Shown: positions 6,864 through 14,318 of the stretch, piece by piece
Layout of the letters: every line of letters starts with the position of its first letter
Position numbering within the stretch: position 1 is the first letter of the stretch
Source of the DNA: an uncultured Oscillospiraceae bacterium
Lineage (GTDB): Bacteria; Bacillota; Clostridia; Oscillospirales; Oscillospiraceae
Assembly (NCBI GenBank): GCA_944385775.1
Contig: CALWYM010000054.1
Coordinates: forward strand, 1 to 15,645
Reading direction: 5' to 3'
Length of the DNA: 15,645 nt
The notes under the pieces: generated by a model
Told to the model about the DNA's origin: nothing
The model's input: the letters and a program-made list of their open reading frames with translations, nothing else
Databases searched by the model: none
Made by a program: the position numbers and the translations under genes

Positions 6864-8780
6864 ATGAAATACGGATTTATTAAGGTGGCTGCCGCCACTC
6901 CGTCAATAAAGGTAGCTGACCCGGAATATAACGTCGGGGAAATTATAACTTTATGCCGTGAGGCAAATGAGAAAAAAGTTAAAATTCTCACCTTTCCCGA
7001 GCTGTGTATAACGGGATATACCTGCGGTGACCTTTTCCATCAGTCAGCGCTGCTCCGTGGCGCCATGGACGGTTTGTGGCGAATTATCCACGAGACGAAA
7101 AAGCTCGATATGCTTATAGCTGTGGGAGTACCTTTCCTATACGGAGGCAAAATATTCAACTGCGCCGCTGTAATATCCCACGGCAAGCTTTTGTCTCTTA
7201 TTCCGAAAACTTACCTTCCAAGCTATGGGGAGTTTTACGAAAAGCGCTGGTTCTCACCATATAAAGGTGAAAGTCAGGTTATCTCCGTCAGAGACAATTC
7301 CGGCAGGGAGCACTACCCGGTTTTCGGTCGCTGTATTATGGAGTCGGAAAGTACTTTCGGTCTATCCGTGGGCGTTGAGCTTTGCGAGGACCTTTGGACA
7401 ATGGACCCTCCCAGCAGGGTTTTAGCTGAAAACGGTGCCGTTATTATTCTTAATCTCTCGGCCTCAAATGAGCTTATCGGCAAAAGCTCATACCGCAGAG
7501 AGCTTGTTAAAACTCAGTCGGCAAGGCTTCTTTCCGGCTATATTTACGCCGGAGCCGGGGACGGAGAGAGCACCACCGACGTAGTCTATTCCGGTCACAG
7601 AATGATTGGGGAAAACGGCGTCATTTTAGCGGAGAACCGGTTTGACACCGGTCTCACCATTTCGGAAATCGATGTGGGGCGACTTCTTTTTGAGCGGCGG
7701 AGAATTACAAGCGTAGAGCCCTCTGCTAACGCTCTGCCTGTTGTGAGATTCTCCCTTGAGGAGAGCAGTACAACACTTACTCGCCGCTTTTCACCTACGC
7801 CCTTTGTGCCTCAGGATAAGGAGAACAGAGAGGAGCGCTGCCGCGAGATTTTGACAATCCAGGCGCTGGGACTTAAAAAGCGTCTTATTCATACGGGAAG
7901 CAGGGCAATGGTGGTTGGAGTATCAGGGGGGCTTGATTCCACCCTGGCGCTTTTAGTCTCCGCAAGGGCGGCGGAAATGGCAGGGCTTCCTAGGGAAAGC
8001 CTTGTCGCTGTTACCATGCCGTGCTTCGGCACAACGCAGCGGACAAAGTCAAACGCCATACTGCTCGCTGAAAAACTTGGCGCCACCACAAAAACCGTTG
8101 ATATTACAAAAAGCGTAATGCAGCATTTTTCCGACATCGGTCACGACCCGGAAAATCTCAACGTAGTATATGAGAACTGTCAGGCAAGGGAGCGTACCCA
8201 GGTACTTATGGACATTGCCAACGAAGTGGGCGGTCTTGTCATAGGAACAGGTGACCTTAGTGAGCTTGCCCTTGGCTGGGCAACCTATAACGGCGACCAT
8301 ATGAGTATGTACGCCGTAAACTGCGGCGTACCCAAAACCCTTGTGCGGCACCTTGTATCCTACTGCGCCGACACCGCCGGCGACAGCGAACTTTCCTCCG
8401 TACTGCTGGATATTCTGGATACTCCCGTATCACCGGAGCTTCTCCCGGCGGTAAACGGCGAGATAAGCCAGCGTACCGAGGACCTGGTGGGTCCTTACGA
8501 GCTGCACGATTTTTTCCTTTATTACTTTATGCGCTGGGGTTTCTCTCCGGAGAAAATCCGCTACATGGCTCACTACACCTTTGAGCCGCGGTACGAGGGT
8601 GCAGTCATAGATAAATGGCTCAAGGTATTTATCCGCCGGTTCTTTGCCCAGCAGTTTAAAAGGAGCTGTCTGCCCGATGGTCCCAAGGTTGGCTCAGTCA
8701 GCCTGTCGCCCAGAGGGGACTGGCGTATGCCCAGCGACGCCTCCGCAAGCCTGTGGCTCTCCCGGCTGGAGGTGGAGTGA
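6864..8780 (+). CDS. nadE: Glutamine-dependent NAD+ synthase
   Basis: A 638-residue two-domain cytosolic enzyme converting deamido-NAD+ plus ATP and glutamine to NAD+, the final step of NAD biosynthesis. The N-terminal nitrilase-type glutaminase has the triad Glu46 (LTFPELCITGY), Lys115 (IPKTYLP) and Cys174 (VGVELCEDLW). The C-terminal synthetase has the PP-loop VVGVSGGLDST (SGGLDS at 354-359) and the later GTGDLSELALGW stretch for deamido-NAD binding. The tail GDWRMPSDASASLWL is typical of the long, about 640-residue class found in Clostridia and actinobacteria. The ATG at 6864 follows AAGGAGGA. The gene is complete, and its stop overlaps the mnmE start as TGATG. Confidence 0.97.
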   Translation: MKYGFIKVAAATPSIKVADPEYNVGEIITLCREANEKKVKILTFPELCITGYTCGDLFHQSALLRGAMDGLWRIIHETKKLDMLIAVGVPFLYGGKIFNCAAVISHGKLLSLIPKTYLPSYGEFYEKRWFSPYKGESQVISVRDNSGREHYPVFGRCIMESESTFGLSVGVELCEDLWTMDPPSRVLAENGAVIILNLSASNELIGKSSYRRELVKTQSARLLSGYIYAGAGDGESTTDVVYSGHRMIGENGVILAENRFDTGLTISEIDVGRLLFERRRITSVEPSANALPVVRFSLEESSTTLTRRFSPTPFVPQDKENREERCREILTIQALGLKKRLIHTGSRAMVVGVSGGLDSTLALLVSARAAEMAGLPRESLVAVTMPCFGTTQRTKSNAILLAEKLGATTKTVDITKSVMQHFSDIGHDPENLNVVYENCQARERTQVLMDIANEVGGLVIGTGDLSELALGWATYNGDHMSMYAVNCGVPKTLVRHLVSYCADTAGDSELSSVLLDILDTPVSPELLPAVNGEISQRTEDLVGPYELHDFFLYYFMRWGFSPEKIRYMAHYTFEPRYEGAVIDKWLKVFIRRFFAQQFKRSCLPDGPKVGSVSLSPRGDWRMPSDASASLWLSRLEVE

Positions 8781-10126
8781 TGGAAACTATCGCGGCGGTG
8801 GCAACGGCAGGCGGCAGAAGCGCTATCGGTATTGTACGCCTCAGCGGAGATAATGCTGTGGAGCTTGCCTCCGATCTTTTTAAGCCCCTTAACGGAAAAG
8901 ACATGAAAAACGCCCAACCGGGTATGCTTGTGTACGGAAATCTCTACGACAGTCAGAACCGTCCCATTGATATGTGCCTTTGCACCATTTCAAAGGCTCC
9001 CCACAGCTACACCGGGGAGGACACGGCGGAATTTCAGTGTCACGGCTCCCCAATGGTGCTAAGCCAGCTTCTATCCTCACTTTTTGAGCTAGGGGCAAGG
9101 CAGGCCGAAGCCGGTGAGTTTACAAAGCGGGCCTTTTTAAACGGCAAAATGGACCTTACCGGCGCAGAGGCCGTTATCGACCTTATTGACGCCGAAACTC
9201 CTGCCGCAATGCGTAACGCCAGAGGTCAGCTTGGCGGCGCCATGCTCCGAAGAATTGAGGAAATATACTCACGGCTTACCGACATTGTAAGTCACTTTCA
9301 GGCGGAGGTAGACTTTCCTGACGACGACATAGACCCCTTTGAAATTGAGGAATACACCGGCGAGCTCAGAGAACTGGAAAGCTCTCTTAACAGGCTGTAC
9401 GGCACATACAGCCGGGGCAGATTTATCCGTGACGGTGTTCCCTGCGCTATTCTGGGAAAACCTAACGTGGGAAAATCCTCCCTTTTAAACGCTCTTGCGG
9501 GCTATGACCGTGTTATTGTTACCGATATTGCCGGTACAACCAGGGATACAGTAGAGGAAAAATGTATTGTAGGCGGCGTCGCACTGCGCCTTGTGGACAC
9601 AGCCGGAATACACGAAACAAATGACGCCGTGGAACGTCTCGGCGTGGAGCGGAGCAGAAAAGCCGCGGAACAGGCTGAGCTTTTGCTGGTAGTTACAGAT
9701 TCCTCCGCTCCCCTTACGGAGGAGGACAGATCCGTGCTCTCCATGGCTCGAAGTCTTAACGTTCCCATGGTACACATACGAAATAAAGCCGATTTGCCCC
9801 AGGTGCCCTGCGAGGAAGACGGAATCAGCGTCTCATCAAAAACCGGTCAGGGACTTTCCGAGCTGGAAAAATGGATTTCCGACAATTTCTCCATAAAGGA
9901 GGAGCCGGAGGGACAGGTTCTGACAAATCTCCGTCAGGCTGAAAAGGTCCTTCTTGCAAAAAACGCCCTGAGTGAAGCAATCAAGGCGTTAAGCTCCGAT
10001 ATAACCCCGGACGTTGTGCTGACACTGGTGGAGGAAGCTATGGACGCTCTCTCTGAAATTACCGGCGCCAGTATTCACGAGGATATTGTGGATCGGATTT
10101 TTCACCGATTCTGCGTAGGTAAATAA
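8780..10126 (+). CDS. mnmE: tRNA uridine-5-carboxymethylaminomethyl(34) synthesis GTPase MnmE
   Basis: A 448-residue GTPase that works with MnmG to modify the wobble uridine of certain tRNAs. The N-terminal tetrahydrofolate-binding domain begins TIAAVATAGGRSAIGIVRLSG. The helical domain is interrupted by the G domain with G1 GKPNVGKS (226-233), G2/switch I DIAGTTRDT (249-257), G3 DTAG (273-276) and G4 NKAD (335-338). The C terminus FCVGK retains the catalytic Cys445. The ATG at 8780 shares its A with the nadE stop. An in-frame GTG or CTG further upstream would lie inside nadE and add a non-family N terminus. Many Firmicutes place mnmE beside mnmG, rsmG and jag; here it follows nadE and is followed by a terminator, so the usual cluster is split. 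Confidence 0.97.
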   Translation: METIAAVATAGGRSAIGIVRLSGDNAVELASDLFKPLNGKDMKNAQPGMLVYGNLYDSQNRPIDMCLCTISKAPHSYTGEDTAEFQCHGSPMVLSQLLSSLFELGARQAEAGEFTKRAFLNGKMDLTGAEAVIDLIDAETPAAMRNARGQLGGAMLRRIEEIYSRLTDIVSHFQAEVDFPDDDIDPFEIEEYTGELRELESSLNRLYGTYSRGRFIRDGVPCAILGKPNVGKSSLLNALAGYDRVIVTDIAGTTRDTVEEKCIVGGVALRLVDTAGIHETNDAVERLGVERSRKAAEQAELLLVVTDSSAPLTEEDRSVLSMARSLNVPMVHIRNKADLPQVPCEEDGISVSSKTGQGLSELEKWISDNFSIKEEPEGQVLTNLRQAEKVLLAKNALSEAIKALSSDITPDVVLTLVEEAMDALSEITGASIHEDIVDRIFHRFCVGK

Positions 10127-10163
10127 AAAATCGCCGGGAGAAAAGTTTCTCCCGGCGTGTTTT
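10121..10163. terminator. Bidirectional terminator between mnmE and the CBS gene
   Basis: The stem cgccgggaga (10132-10141) pairs perfectly with tctcccggcg (10148-10157), with possible A-T extension inward. On the plus strand TGTTTTAT follows. On the minus strand the flanking aaataaaaaat gives a long T tract, so it serves both mnmE and the convergent CBS gene. Confidence 0.9.
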
Positions 10164-10181
10164 ATATGTAAAATCAAAGAT

Positions 10182-10595
10182 TTATTCTTCACCGTAAAAT
10201 TTCCAGTTTTCAACTGTGGAATTTTTAAGCAGGTAATCAAGAATACTTTTTCTCGTAACAATACCGACAAAACAGTCCCTGTCATCTACAACAGGCACAA
10301 AATTAGACTGTGCCAGCCGTTCCATAAGCTGGTAAATATCAGCGTCAATGCTGACGGCAGGGTTATAATTGGAGCTTACCAGCTCGGAAATGTACTGGGC
10401 GCCTCCCTCGGTCTGGCAGAAATATCTGAGCAAATCTCCGCATCCAATAGTACCGTAATACCTTCCATCGTCACACAGCACAGGTATGGAACTGTACCCG
10501 CTGTCCAAAAGCTTGTCAAGCCCCTCAATAACTTTGCTGCCTGCCATAAGATACGATACCTTGATCTTTGGGGTAAGCAGCATGGGCACGTTCAT
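10182..10595 (-). CDS. CBS-domain pair protein (DarB/CbpB-like)
   Basis: A 137-residue soluble protein made almost entirely of two CBS motifs, about residues 10-57 and 80-124. Such pairs bind adenine nucleotides and act as sensors. SGYSSIPVLCDDGRYYGTIG (32-51) and FVGIVTRKSILDYL (109-122) give the typical strand-strand-helix pattern. The first CBS, with its GY(S/T)xIPVL and (G)xIG core, and the overall length recall Bacillus DarB (YkuL) and Listeria CbpB, which bind c-di-AMP. That is resemblance from memory, not a demonstrated ligand. The start is set by AAGGAGG (complement of 10603-10609), 7 bases before the ATG. It stands alone on the minus strand and shares a terminator with mnmE. Confidence 0.88.
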   Translation of the reverse strand: MNVPMLLTPKIKVSYLMAGSKVIEGLDKLLDSGYSSIPVLCDDGRYYGTIGCGDLLRYFCQTEGGAQYISELVSSNYNPAVSIDADIYQLMERLAQSNFVPVVDDRDCFVGIVTRKSILDYLLKNSTVENWKFYGEE

Positions 10596-10685
10596 AAGCC
10601 AACCTCCTTTCTTATGCTTTTTGGTGATGTCTCACCTTATAGTTTTATATTACCACTTTCTCTTTCCCGTGGTGTGAATTCCATG

Positions 10686-10726
10686 TTAACAAACTGTGAA
10701 AGATATAACGGTGCTTATTTTGTTAA
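10686..10726. repeat. Inverted repeat in the divergent CBS/acetyltransferase intergenic region
   Basis: ttaacaaa (10686-10693) and tttgttaa (10719-10726) are exact reverse complements 25 bases apart; extending each arm outward by three bases keeps two further matches. The 215-base region between the divergent genes also holds the acetyltransferase promoter. A regulator site is possible but not shown. Confidence 0.35.
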
Positions 10727-10749
10727 AATGACGATTTTATAAAAAGCTC

Positions 10750-10778
10750 TTTACCTTGAAAGTAGTGGCGTATATAAT
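10750..10778 (+). promoter_or_regulatory. Sigma-A promoter for the PAT-like acetyltransferase and lipoprotein
   Basis: TTTACC (10750-10755) and a perfect TATAAT (10773-10778) are spaced 17 bases. A closer TTGAAA at 10756-10761 would leave only 11 bases and is rejected as the -35. Confidence 0.65.
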
Positions 10779-10810
10779 TAATCCATACTTTTTTTGGGAG
10801 ATTTCATTTT

Positions 10811-11371
10811 ATGTCTATGACTAATATTGCTGATTTAGTTACAATAAGACCTGTCAGGCTTGAGGACGCCCGGGAGATTCTCGATATATACGCTCCGTAT
10901 ATTACTGACAGTCTTGTTACCTTTGAAACCGAGGTTCCAACTTTGGAGGAATTTACAAATCGTATTTCGGAAATATCCTCTTTTTTCCCTTATCTGGTAG
11001 CAGAGTACGAGGGAAAGGTTGTAGGCTATGCATACGCCCACAGTTTCCGTGAGAGAGCCGCCTACGACTGGTCGGTGGAAACCAGCATTTACGTTCTGCC
11101 GGAATATCACCGCTTTTCCATCGGGAGGCACCTTTACGAAAAACTTGAGGCGCTTCTTGTAAAGCAGGGAATTACCTGCGCTATTGCCTGCATTACCTAT
11201 CCAAACCCGGACAGCATAACTTTCCACGAAAAAGTGGGCTACACCATGTGTGGGAAAATATTAAAATGCGCCTTTAAGCTTGGTCAGTGGTGCGGTATTG
11301 TTTTTATGGAGAAAATACTGGCGGACGATATCGACTCTCCAAAAGAGCCTGTCAGCATACATTCTGTCTGA
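10811..11371 (+). CDS. GNAT N-acetyltransferase, phosphinothricin acetyltransferase (Bar/PAT)-like
   Basis: A 186-residue cytosolic acetyl-CoA-dependent acetyltransferase. TIRPVRLEDAREILDIYAPY at the N terminus, the YEGKVVGYAYA strand, ACITYPNPDSITFHEKVGY (126-144) and KLGQWCGIVFMEK follow the Bar/PAT/MnaT layout. Glu90 (SVETSIYV) and His139 (FHEKVGY) match the catalytic Glu88 and His137 of Bar by position. The acetyl-CoA loop, normally Q/R-x-x-G-x-G/A, reads HRFSIG (100-105) and lacks the first glycine, which is unusual. Substrate is unknown; methionine derivatives are common for MnaT-type members. ATG 10811 is preferred over ATG 10817 because GGGAG (10796-10800) is 10 bases away. A lipoprotein gene follows after 19 bases in the same transcript. 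Confidence 0.88.
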   Translation: MSMTNIADLVTIRPVRLEDAREILDIYAPYITDSLVTFETEVPTLEEFTNRISEISSFFPYLVAEYEGKVVGYAYAHSFRERAAYDWSVETSIYVLPEYHRFSIGRHLYEKLEALLVKQGITCAIACITYPNPDSITFHEKVGYTMCGKILKCAFKLGQWCGIVFMEKILADDIDSPKEPVSIHSV

Positions 11372-11390
11372 AAGGAAGCACCGAATAAAA

Positions 11391-12485
11391 ATGGTGAAAT
11401 TTATTTTTTGCATACTTCTTGCAATGAGCATTCTCGTTTCCTGCGGCAAAACCGATTCCCCTGAGGGCAGTGAGGTTGTGGAAAACACTGTGGACAATGA
11501 GGAAAGCGAGCAGGAAAATCAGGCTGAAAGCGGTGGAATTTCCTCTGATGAACCGGTGGAAAACGAGGACAGCTCTGCTTCACAGCCCTCATCAGGCGAT
11601 GAAGAAAATGAAGGACAGTCCTTCAGCTTCTCCGATATAAAGGACTTTGAGTTTTATTTTTCCAGCGGCGTGGGAGCATGGTCCACGGAATTTACCGTAA
11701 ATGACGACGGCAGCTTTTCCGGCGGGTACCATGACACCAACATGGGAGAAACAGGCGAAGGCTTCCCAAACGGCACAGTGTATACCTGCACCTTTTCCGG
11801 AAGCTTTTCTCAGCCGGATAAAATTAACGACTATACCTATTCTGTATCTTTAGAGTCCCTTACCTGGGAAATAGAGGAGGGGCATGAGGAGATTATTGAC
11901 GGGGTAAAATACATCTACTCCACTCCCTATGGTCTGTATCCCGGAAAGGAATTTTATTTCTACCTTCCCACGGCTCCTTTTGACCAGCTTCCGGAAGATT
12001 TTATCAGCTGGGCAAATAACTATGCGTATTCCTCTCCCGACGAAAGACCTGCTGAACTTGGCTATTACGGTCTTTATAACTTAGATGAGAAGGTGGGCTT
12101 CTCCGGCTATCCTTCCCCAAACGCGGACCCCCAAGTTCGGATCGACTTTATCGTAAGGCAGACAGAGCTTAGAAGCGACGTACTGGATAAAAAGCTTGAC
12201 GAATGCACAACCCAGGGAGACATGAACTCCGTATCCTACGAAATATATACCCTGTGGGATGACTGCCTTAACCAGATTTGGAACATTTTTAAGGAAAACC
12301 TTGACCCTGACGAGATGGATAAGCTTACCGAGGAGGAGCTTTCATGGATAGAGGAAAAGGAGCAGGCAGTTACAGACGCGTCCTCGGAATTTGAGGGCGG
12401 ATCCCTTGCGCCCCTTGCCGCTAACAGCAAGGCTGCTGAGCTTACCCGTGAGAGAGTATATTACCTTGGGGAATACATGAAATAA
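11391..12485 (+). CDS. Lipoprotein with C-terminal LprI-like (DUF1311) domain
   Basis: A 364-residue predicted surface lipoprotein. The N terminus MVKFIFCILLAMSILVSCGK is a type II signal peptide with lipobox LVSC and lipidated Cys18. Residues 20-76 are a Glu/Ser/Asp-rich flexible linker. Residues about 77-245 are rich in aromatic and beta-type strands (VNDDGSFSGGYHDTN and similar) and I do not recognise a family. The last about 119 residues match the LprI-type pattern: two Cys (about 272 and 292), LTEEELSWIEEKEQ (312-325), GGS (336-338) and LTRERVYYL (351-359). LprI of mycobacteria inhibits lysozyme; that activity here is unproven. The ATG at 11391 is chosen over the in-frame ATG at 11280 because the latter lies within the acetyltransferase gene and would bury the signal peptide. 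AAAGGAAG (11371-11378) is the likely ribosome binding site. Confidence 0.85.
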   Translation: MVKFIFCILLAMSILVSCGKTDSPEGSEVVENTVDNEESEQENQAESGGISSDEPVENEDSSASQPSSGDEENEGQSFSFSDIKDFEFYFSSGVGAWSTEFTVNDDGSFSGGYHDTNMGETGEGFPNGTVYTCTFSGSFSQPDKINDYTYSVSLESLTWEIEEGHEEIIDGVKYIYSTPYGLYPGKEFYFYLPTAPFDQLPEDFISWANNYAYSSPDERPAELGYYGLYNLDEKVGFSGYPSPNADPQVRIDFIVRQTELRSDVLDKKLDECTTQGDMNSVSYEIYTLWDDCLNQIWNIFKENLDPDEMDKLTEEELSWIEEKEQAVTDASSEFEGGSLAPLAANSKAAELTRERVYYLGEYMK

Positions 12486-12500
12486 ACCTAAATATGCACA

Positions 12501-12539
12501 AAAAATCCCGATGAAATACTCATCGGGATTTTTATTTTT
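12501..12539. terminator. Bidirectional terminator between the lipoprotein and DegV genes
   Basis: A perfect 14-bp stem, aaaaatcccgatga (12501-12514) with tcatcgggattttt (12520-12533), loop aatac, has T-rich sequence on both strands. It lies between convergent genes whose stops are 16 bases to the left and 7 bases to the right. Confidence 0.93.
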
Positions 12540-12540
12540 A

Positions 12541-13374
12541 TCAGATTTCCTTTTCAAACCCTATTATTATTCCGCCCTGCTCAGCGTAGTAGCTGCAAAG
12601 ACCCCGGTTTTCACATATGCTGACCTTGGCATTGGGAAATTCCCTTAAAATCATGGAGAAAAGCTCGTTTGCCCCATCAAGGTTCAGGGTATGGGATATG
12701 GCGACCTTTCCGCCCTTATAGCCCATTTCCTTCATGGAGGACAGTATCTTTTTCATTGCCGAGGGCTGGTTACGGCATTTATGTAAAAGAGCAATGGTGC
12801 CCTCCCTTGCTATTCCCAGAACGTTTATGCCCAAAACACCGGCTATCTTGGCAATAGTAGGATTAACCCTTCCGTTATTGCCCAGGTTACGCATGGATTT
12901 CAGCAGGAAGAAAAGCTCGTTTCTCTCAAGATATTTCGGTATCTCGGCGCATATTTTGTCGTAATCTGCTCCCTCTGCCAAAAGCTCCCTTATCTTCTCC
13001 GCCACAAGCACCATCGTGCCGCCGGTGGACAGCGTATCAACCACGTAAACCCGTCTGTCAGGATACTCCTGCTCATACTGCTCCTTCGCCTGAACCGCAG
13101 AAGCATAGCTGCCGGAGAGCTTGCTCGTTATAGTTATTGCAAAAACCCTGTCCGCGTCCCCAAATGCCTCTATCCATTCTCCCACGTTAGGACATGAAGT
13201 GCTGGATTTGCCGCTGTATCCCCTTAAATCCGAAACCATTTCTCCTACACTGAGCTCCGGTGTATCCACATACTCCTTCTGGGAAGTGATTATCTTAAGG
13301 GGAACCGTAGCAAAGTCCACGCCATCAAACGCAATCATGTTAGCTGAGGAATCGGCAACTATCTTATAGGTCAT
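12541..13374 (-). CDS. DegV family protein (fatty-acid-binding)
   Basis: A 277-residue cytosolic protein of the DegV/FakB fold, which binds long-chain fatty acids and in some Firmicutes presents them to the kinase FakA for phosphorylation. Visible features are the N-terminal strand YKIVADSSAN, the SSTSCPNVGEW stretch (57-67) around the carboxylate-binding site, SKLSGSYASA (84-93), and FLLKSMRNLGNNGRV (156-170) followed by KIAGVLGINVLGI. Length is normal. No fakA-type gene is in the window, so whether it acts as FakB is unknown. The ATG at 13374 follows AAAGGAA (complement of 13384-13390) and a strong promoter. It shares a terminator with the convergent lipoprotein gene. Confidence 0.93.
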   Translation of the reverse strand: MTYKIVADSSANMIAFDGVDFATVPLKIITSQKEYVDTPELSVGEMVSDLRGYSGKSSTSCPNVGEWIEAFGDADRVFAITITSKLSGSYASAVQAKEQYEQEYPDRRVYVVDTLSTGGTMVLVAEKIRELLAEGADYDKICAEIPKYLERNELFFLLKSMRNLGNNGRVNPTIAKIAGVLGINVLGIAREGTIALLHKCRNQPSAMKKILSSMKEMGYKGGKVAISHTLNLDGANELFSMILREFPNAKVSICENRGLCSYYAEQGGIIIGFEKEI

Positions 13375-13409
13375 ATACTCACGTTCCTTTGCTTTTAATC
13401 ATCAGATAT

Positions 13410-13438
13410 AATATATCGGTTTTTAAAAAACTTGTCAA
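13410..13438 (-). promoter_or_regulatory. Sigma-A promoter for the DegV gene
   Basis: On the minus strand a perfect TTGACA (13433-13438) and TATATT (13410-13415) are spaced 17 bases, 36 bases upstream of the ATG. Confidence 0.78.
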
Positions 13439-13467
13439 GGGATTTTAAATATTTTTTAATAAGTTTA

Positions 13468-13496
13468 TTGAAATTCTGTCCAAGGTATGATAGTAT
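13468..13496 (+). promoter_or_regulatory. Sigma-A promoter for the DUF1836 gene
   Basis: TTGAAA (13468-13473) and TAGTAT (13491-13496) are spaced 17 bases with an extended -10 TGA at 13488-13490. The promoter is divergent from the DegV promoter, with only 29 bases between the two -35 elements, so the two genes may influence each other's transcription. Confidence 0.65.
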
Positions 13497-13527
13497 ATCC
13501 TCAAAGGGAAAACGGAGGAACCGTACA

Positions 13528-14061
13528 ATGGAAACTTTTGAAATCAGGGAGCGCATTACCCAGTCCATAAAAGGCTTTGCGCTGCCTTCATATAATGAGA
13601 TACCCCAGGTTGGGCTTTTTTTGGAGCAGACGGTAAAATATATAAACGGCTACCTGGAGGCTGTTCCCGGAATGGCCATTACAGGCAGCATGATAAGTAA
13701 CTACGTAAAAAAGGGCATAATACCAAGCCCTGTAAAAAAGCAGTATGGTCGTGACCAGATAGCCTATCTGCTTTTTGTTTCAGTTGCTAAAAATGTCCTC
13801 AGTCTTGAGGAGATACATATGTTCATAGACATTCAGAAATCAACCTACACCGCGGAAACAGCCTATAATTACTTTGTAACGGAGCTTATGGGATTTATTT
13901 CAGCCATACCCTTTACCGACGGTCGACCAAAAGTCCAGTCAAATGACGACACCTTTGAAAAGGTTATGCTGCGAAATACCATAATAGCCATTGTTCACAA
14001 GCTTTACCTCGATATGTTTTTTGTTGAGGTTGAGCACGAAAGGAGCAGAAAGGCAGATTAA
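13528..14061 (+). CDS. DUF1836 domain-containing protein (putative HTH regulator)
   Basis: A 177-residue predicted cytosolic protein. AITGSMISNYVKKGIIPSP (50-68) followed by YGRDQIAYLLFVSVAKNVLSLEEI (residues 73-96) is the DUF1836 core. It reads as a MerR-like winged helix: recognition helix, short wing, and a helix ending in SLEEI. A DNA-binding role is inferred from that; no target is known. The rest is predicted helical. The ATG at 13528 has ACGGAGGA (13512-13519) upstream. Longer reading to 13432 would start inside the divergent DegV promoter and is rejected. The gene sits between DegV and tRNA-Leu and has no clear terminator of its own. Confidence 0.85.
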   Translation: METFEIRERITQSIKGFALPSYNEIPQVGLFLEQTVKYINGYLEAVPGMAITGSMISNYVKKGIIPSPVKKQYGRDQIAYLLFVSVAKNVLSLEEIHMFIDIQKSTYTAETAYNYFVTELMGFISAIPFTDGRPKVQSNDDTFEKVMLRNTIIAIVHKLYLDMFFVEVEHERSRKAD

Positions 14062-14068
14062 TTTCCTC

Positions 14069-14097
14069 TTGAAATTTCAGGCAGGATACTATATAAT
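14069..14097 (+). promoter_or_regulatory. Promoter of tRNA-Leu
   Basis: TTGAAA (14069-14074) and TATAAT (14092-14097) are spaced exactly 17 bases, 19 bases before the mature tRNA 5' end. It is near-consensus, as expected for a stable RNA gene. Confidence 0.85.
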
Positions 14098-14116
14098 AGT
14101 TAGAGTCTGATAATTT

Positions 14117-14202
14117 GCCGGTGTGATGGAATGGTAGACGTGATGGACTCAAAATCCATTGGTAGCAATACCGTGTCGGTTCGAGTCCGACCACCGGCAC
14201 CA
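14117..14202 (+). tRNA. tRNA-Leu (anticodon CAA), CCA encoded
   Basis: An 86-base class II tRNA. The acceptor stem gccggtg pairs with caccggc (14192-14198), then discriminator A and an encoded CCA at 14200-14202. The anticodon arm atgga-ctcaaaa-tccat gives anticodon CAA, reading the leucine codon UUG. A long variable arm (ggta/tacc) is typical of tRNA-Leu. The T arm gtcgg-ttcgagt-ccgac is perfect. It has its own promoter and terminator. tRNA-Leu genes are frequent integration sites, and composition changes immediately downstream. Confidence 0.97.
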
Positions 14203-14206
14203 AATA

Positions 14207-14257
14207 AGACCGATCATTTTGATACGATAAGTATCTGAATGGTCGGTCTGTTATTTT
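14207..14257 (+). terminator. Rho-independent terminator of tRNA-Leu
   Basis: A long hairpin: agaccgatcatt (14207-14218) pairs with aatggtcggtct (14238-14249) with one G-U. An inner gatac/gtatc stem (14221-14225 with 14231-14235) closes the loop gataa across a small internal loop. TTATTTT follows. Confidence 0.88.
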
Positions 14258-14284
14258 GCTATTTTTACGATACTATGATATAAT
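14256..14284 (+). promoter_or_regulatory. Promoter of the first AT-rich acetyltransferase
   Basis: TTGCTA (14256-14261) and a perfect TATAAT (14279-14284) are spaced 17 bases, with an extended -10 TGA at 14276-14278. The -35 touches the T tract of the tRNA terminator. The likely transcription start is near 14291. Confidence 0.72.
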
Positions 14285-14318
14285 CAGTTAGACAACCTTG
14301 GATTTGTAGGTGCGTGCA

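Noticed and set aside
11280..11390. Longer N terminus for the lipoprotein starting at the ATG at 11280
   Set aside because: It overlaps the preceding acetyltransferase gene by 92 bases and would place the type II signal peptide and lipobox at residue 38 onward; the ATG at 11391 gives a standard lipoprotein start.
14180..14200. Attachment-site duplication of the tRNA 3' end
   Set aside because: I looked for a second copy of the T-arm to CCA sequence up to 15645; only short, partial look-alikes such as gtccgctcgacc at 14841-14852 occur, which are not convincing.
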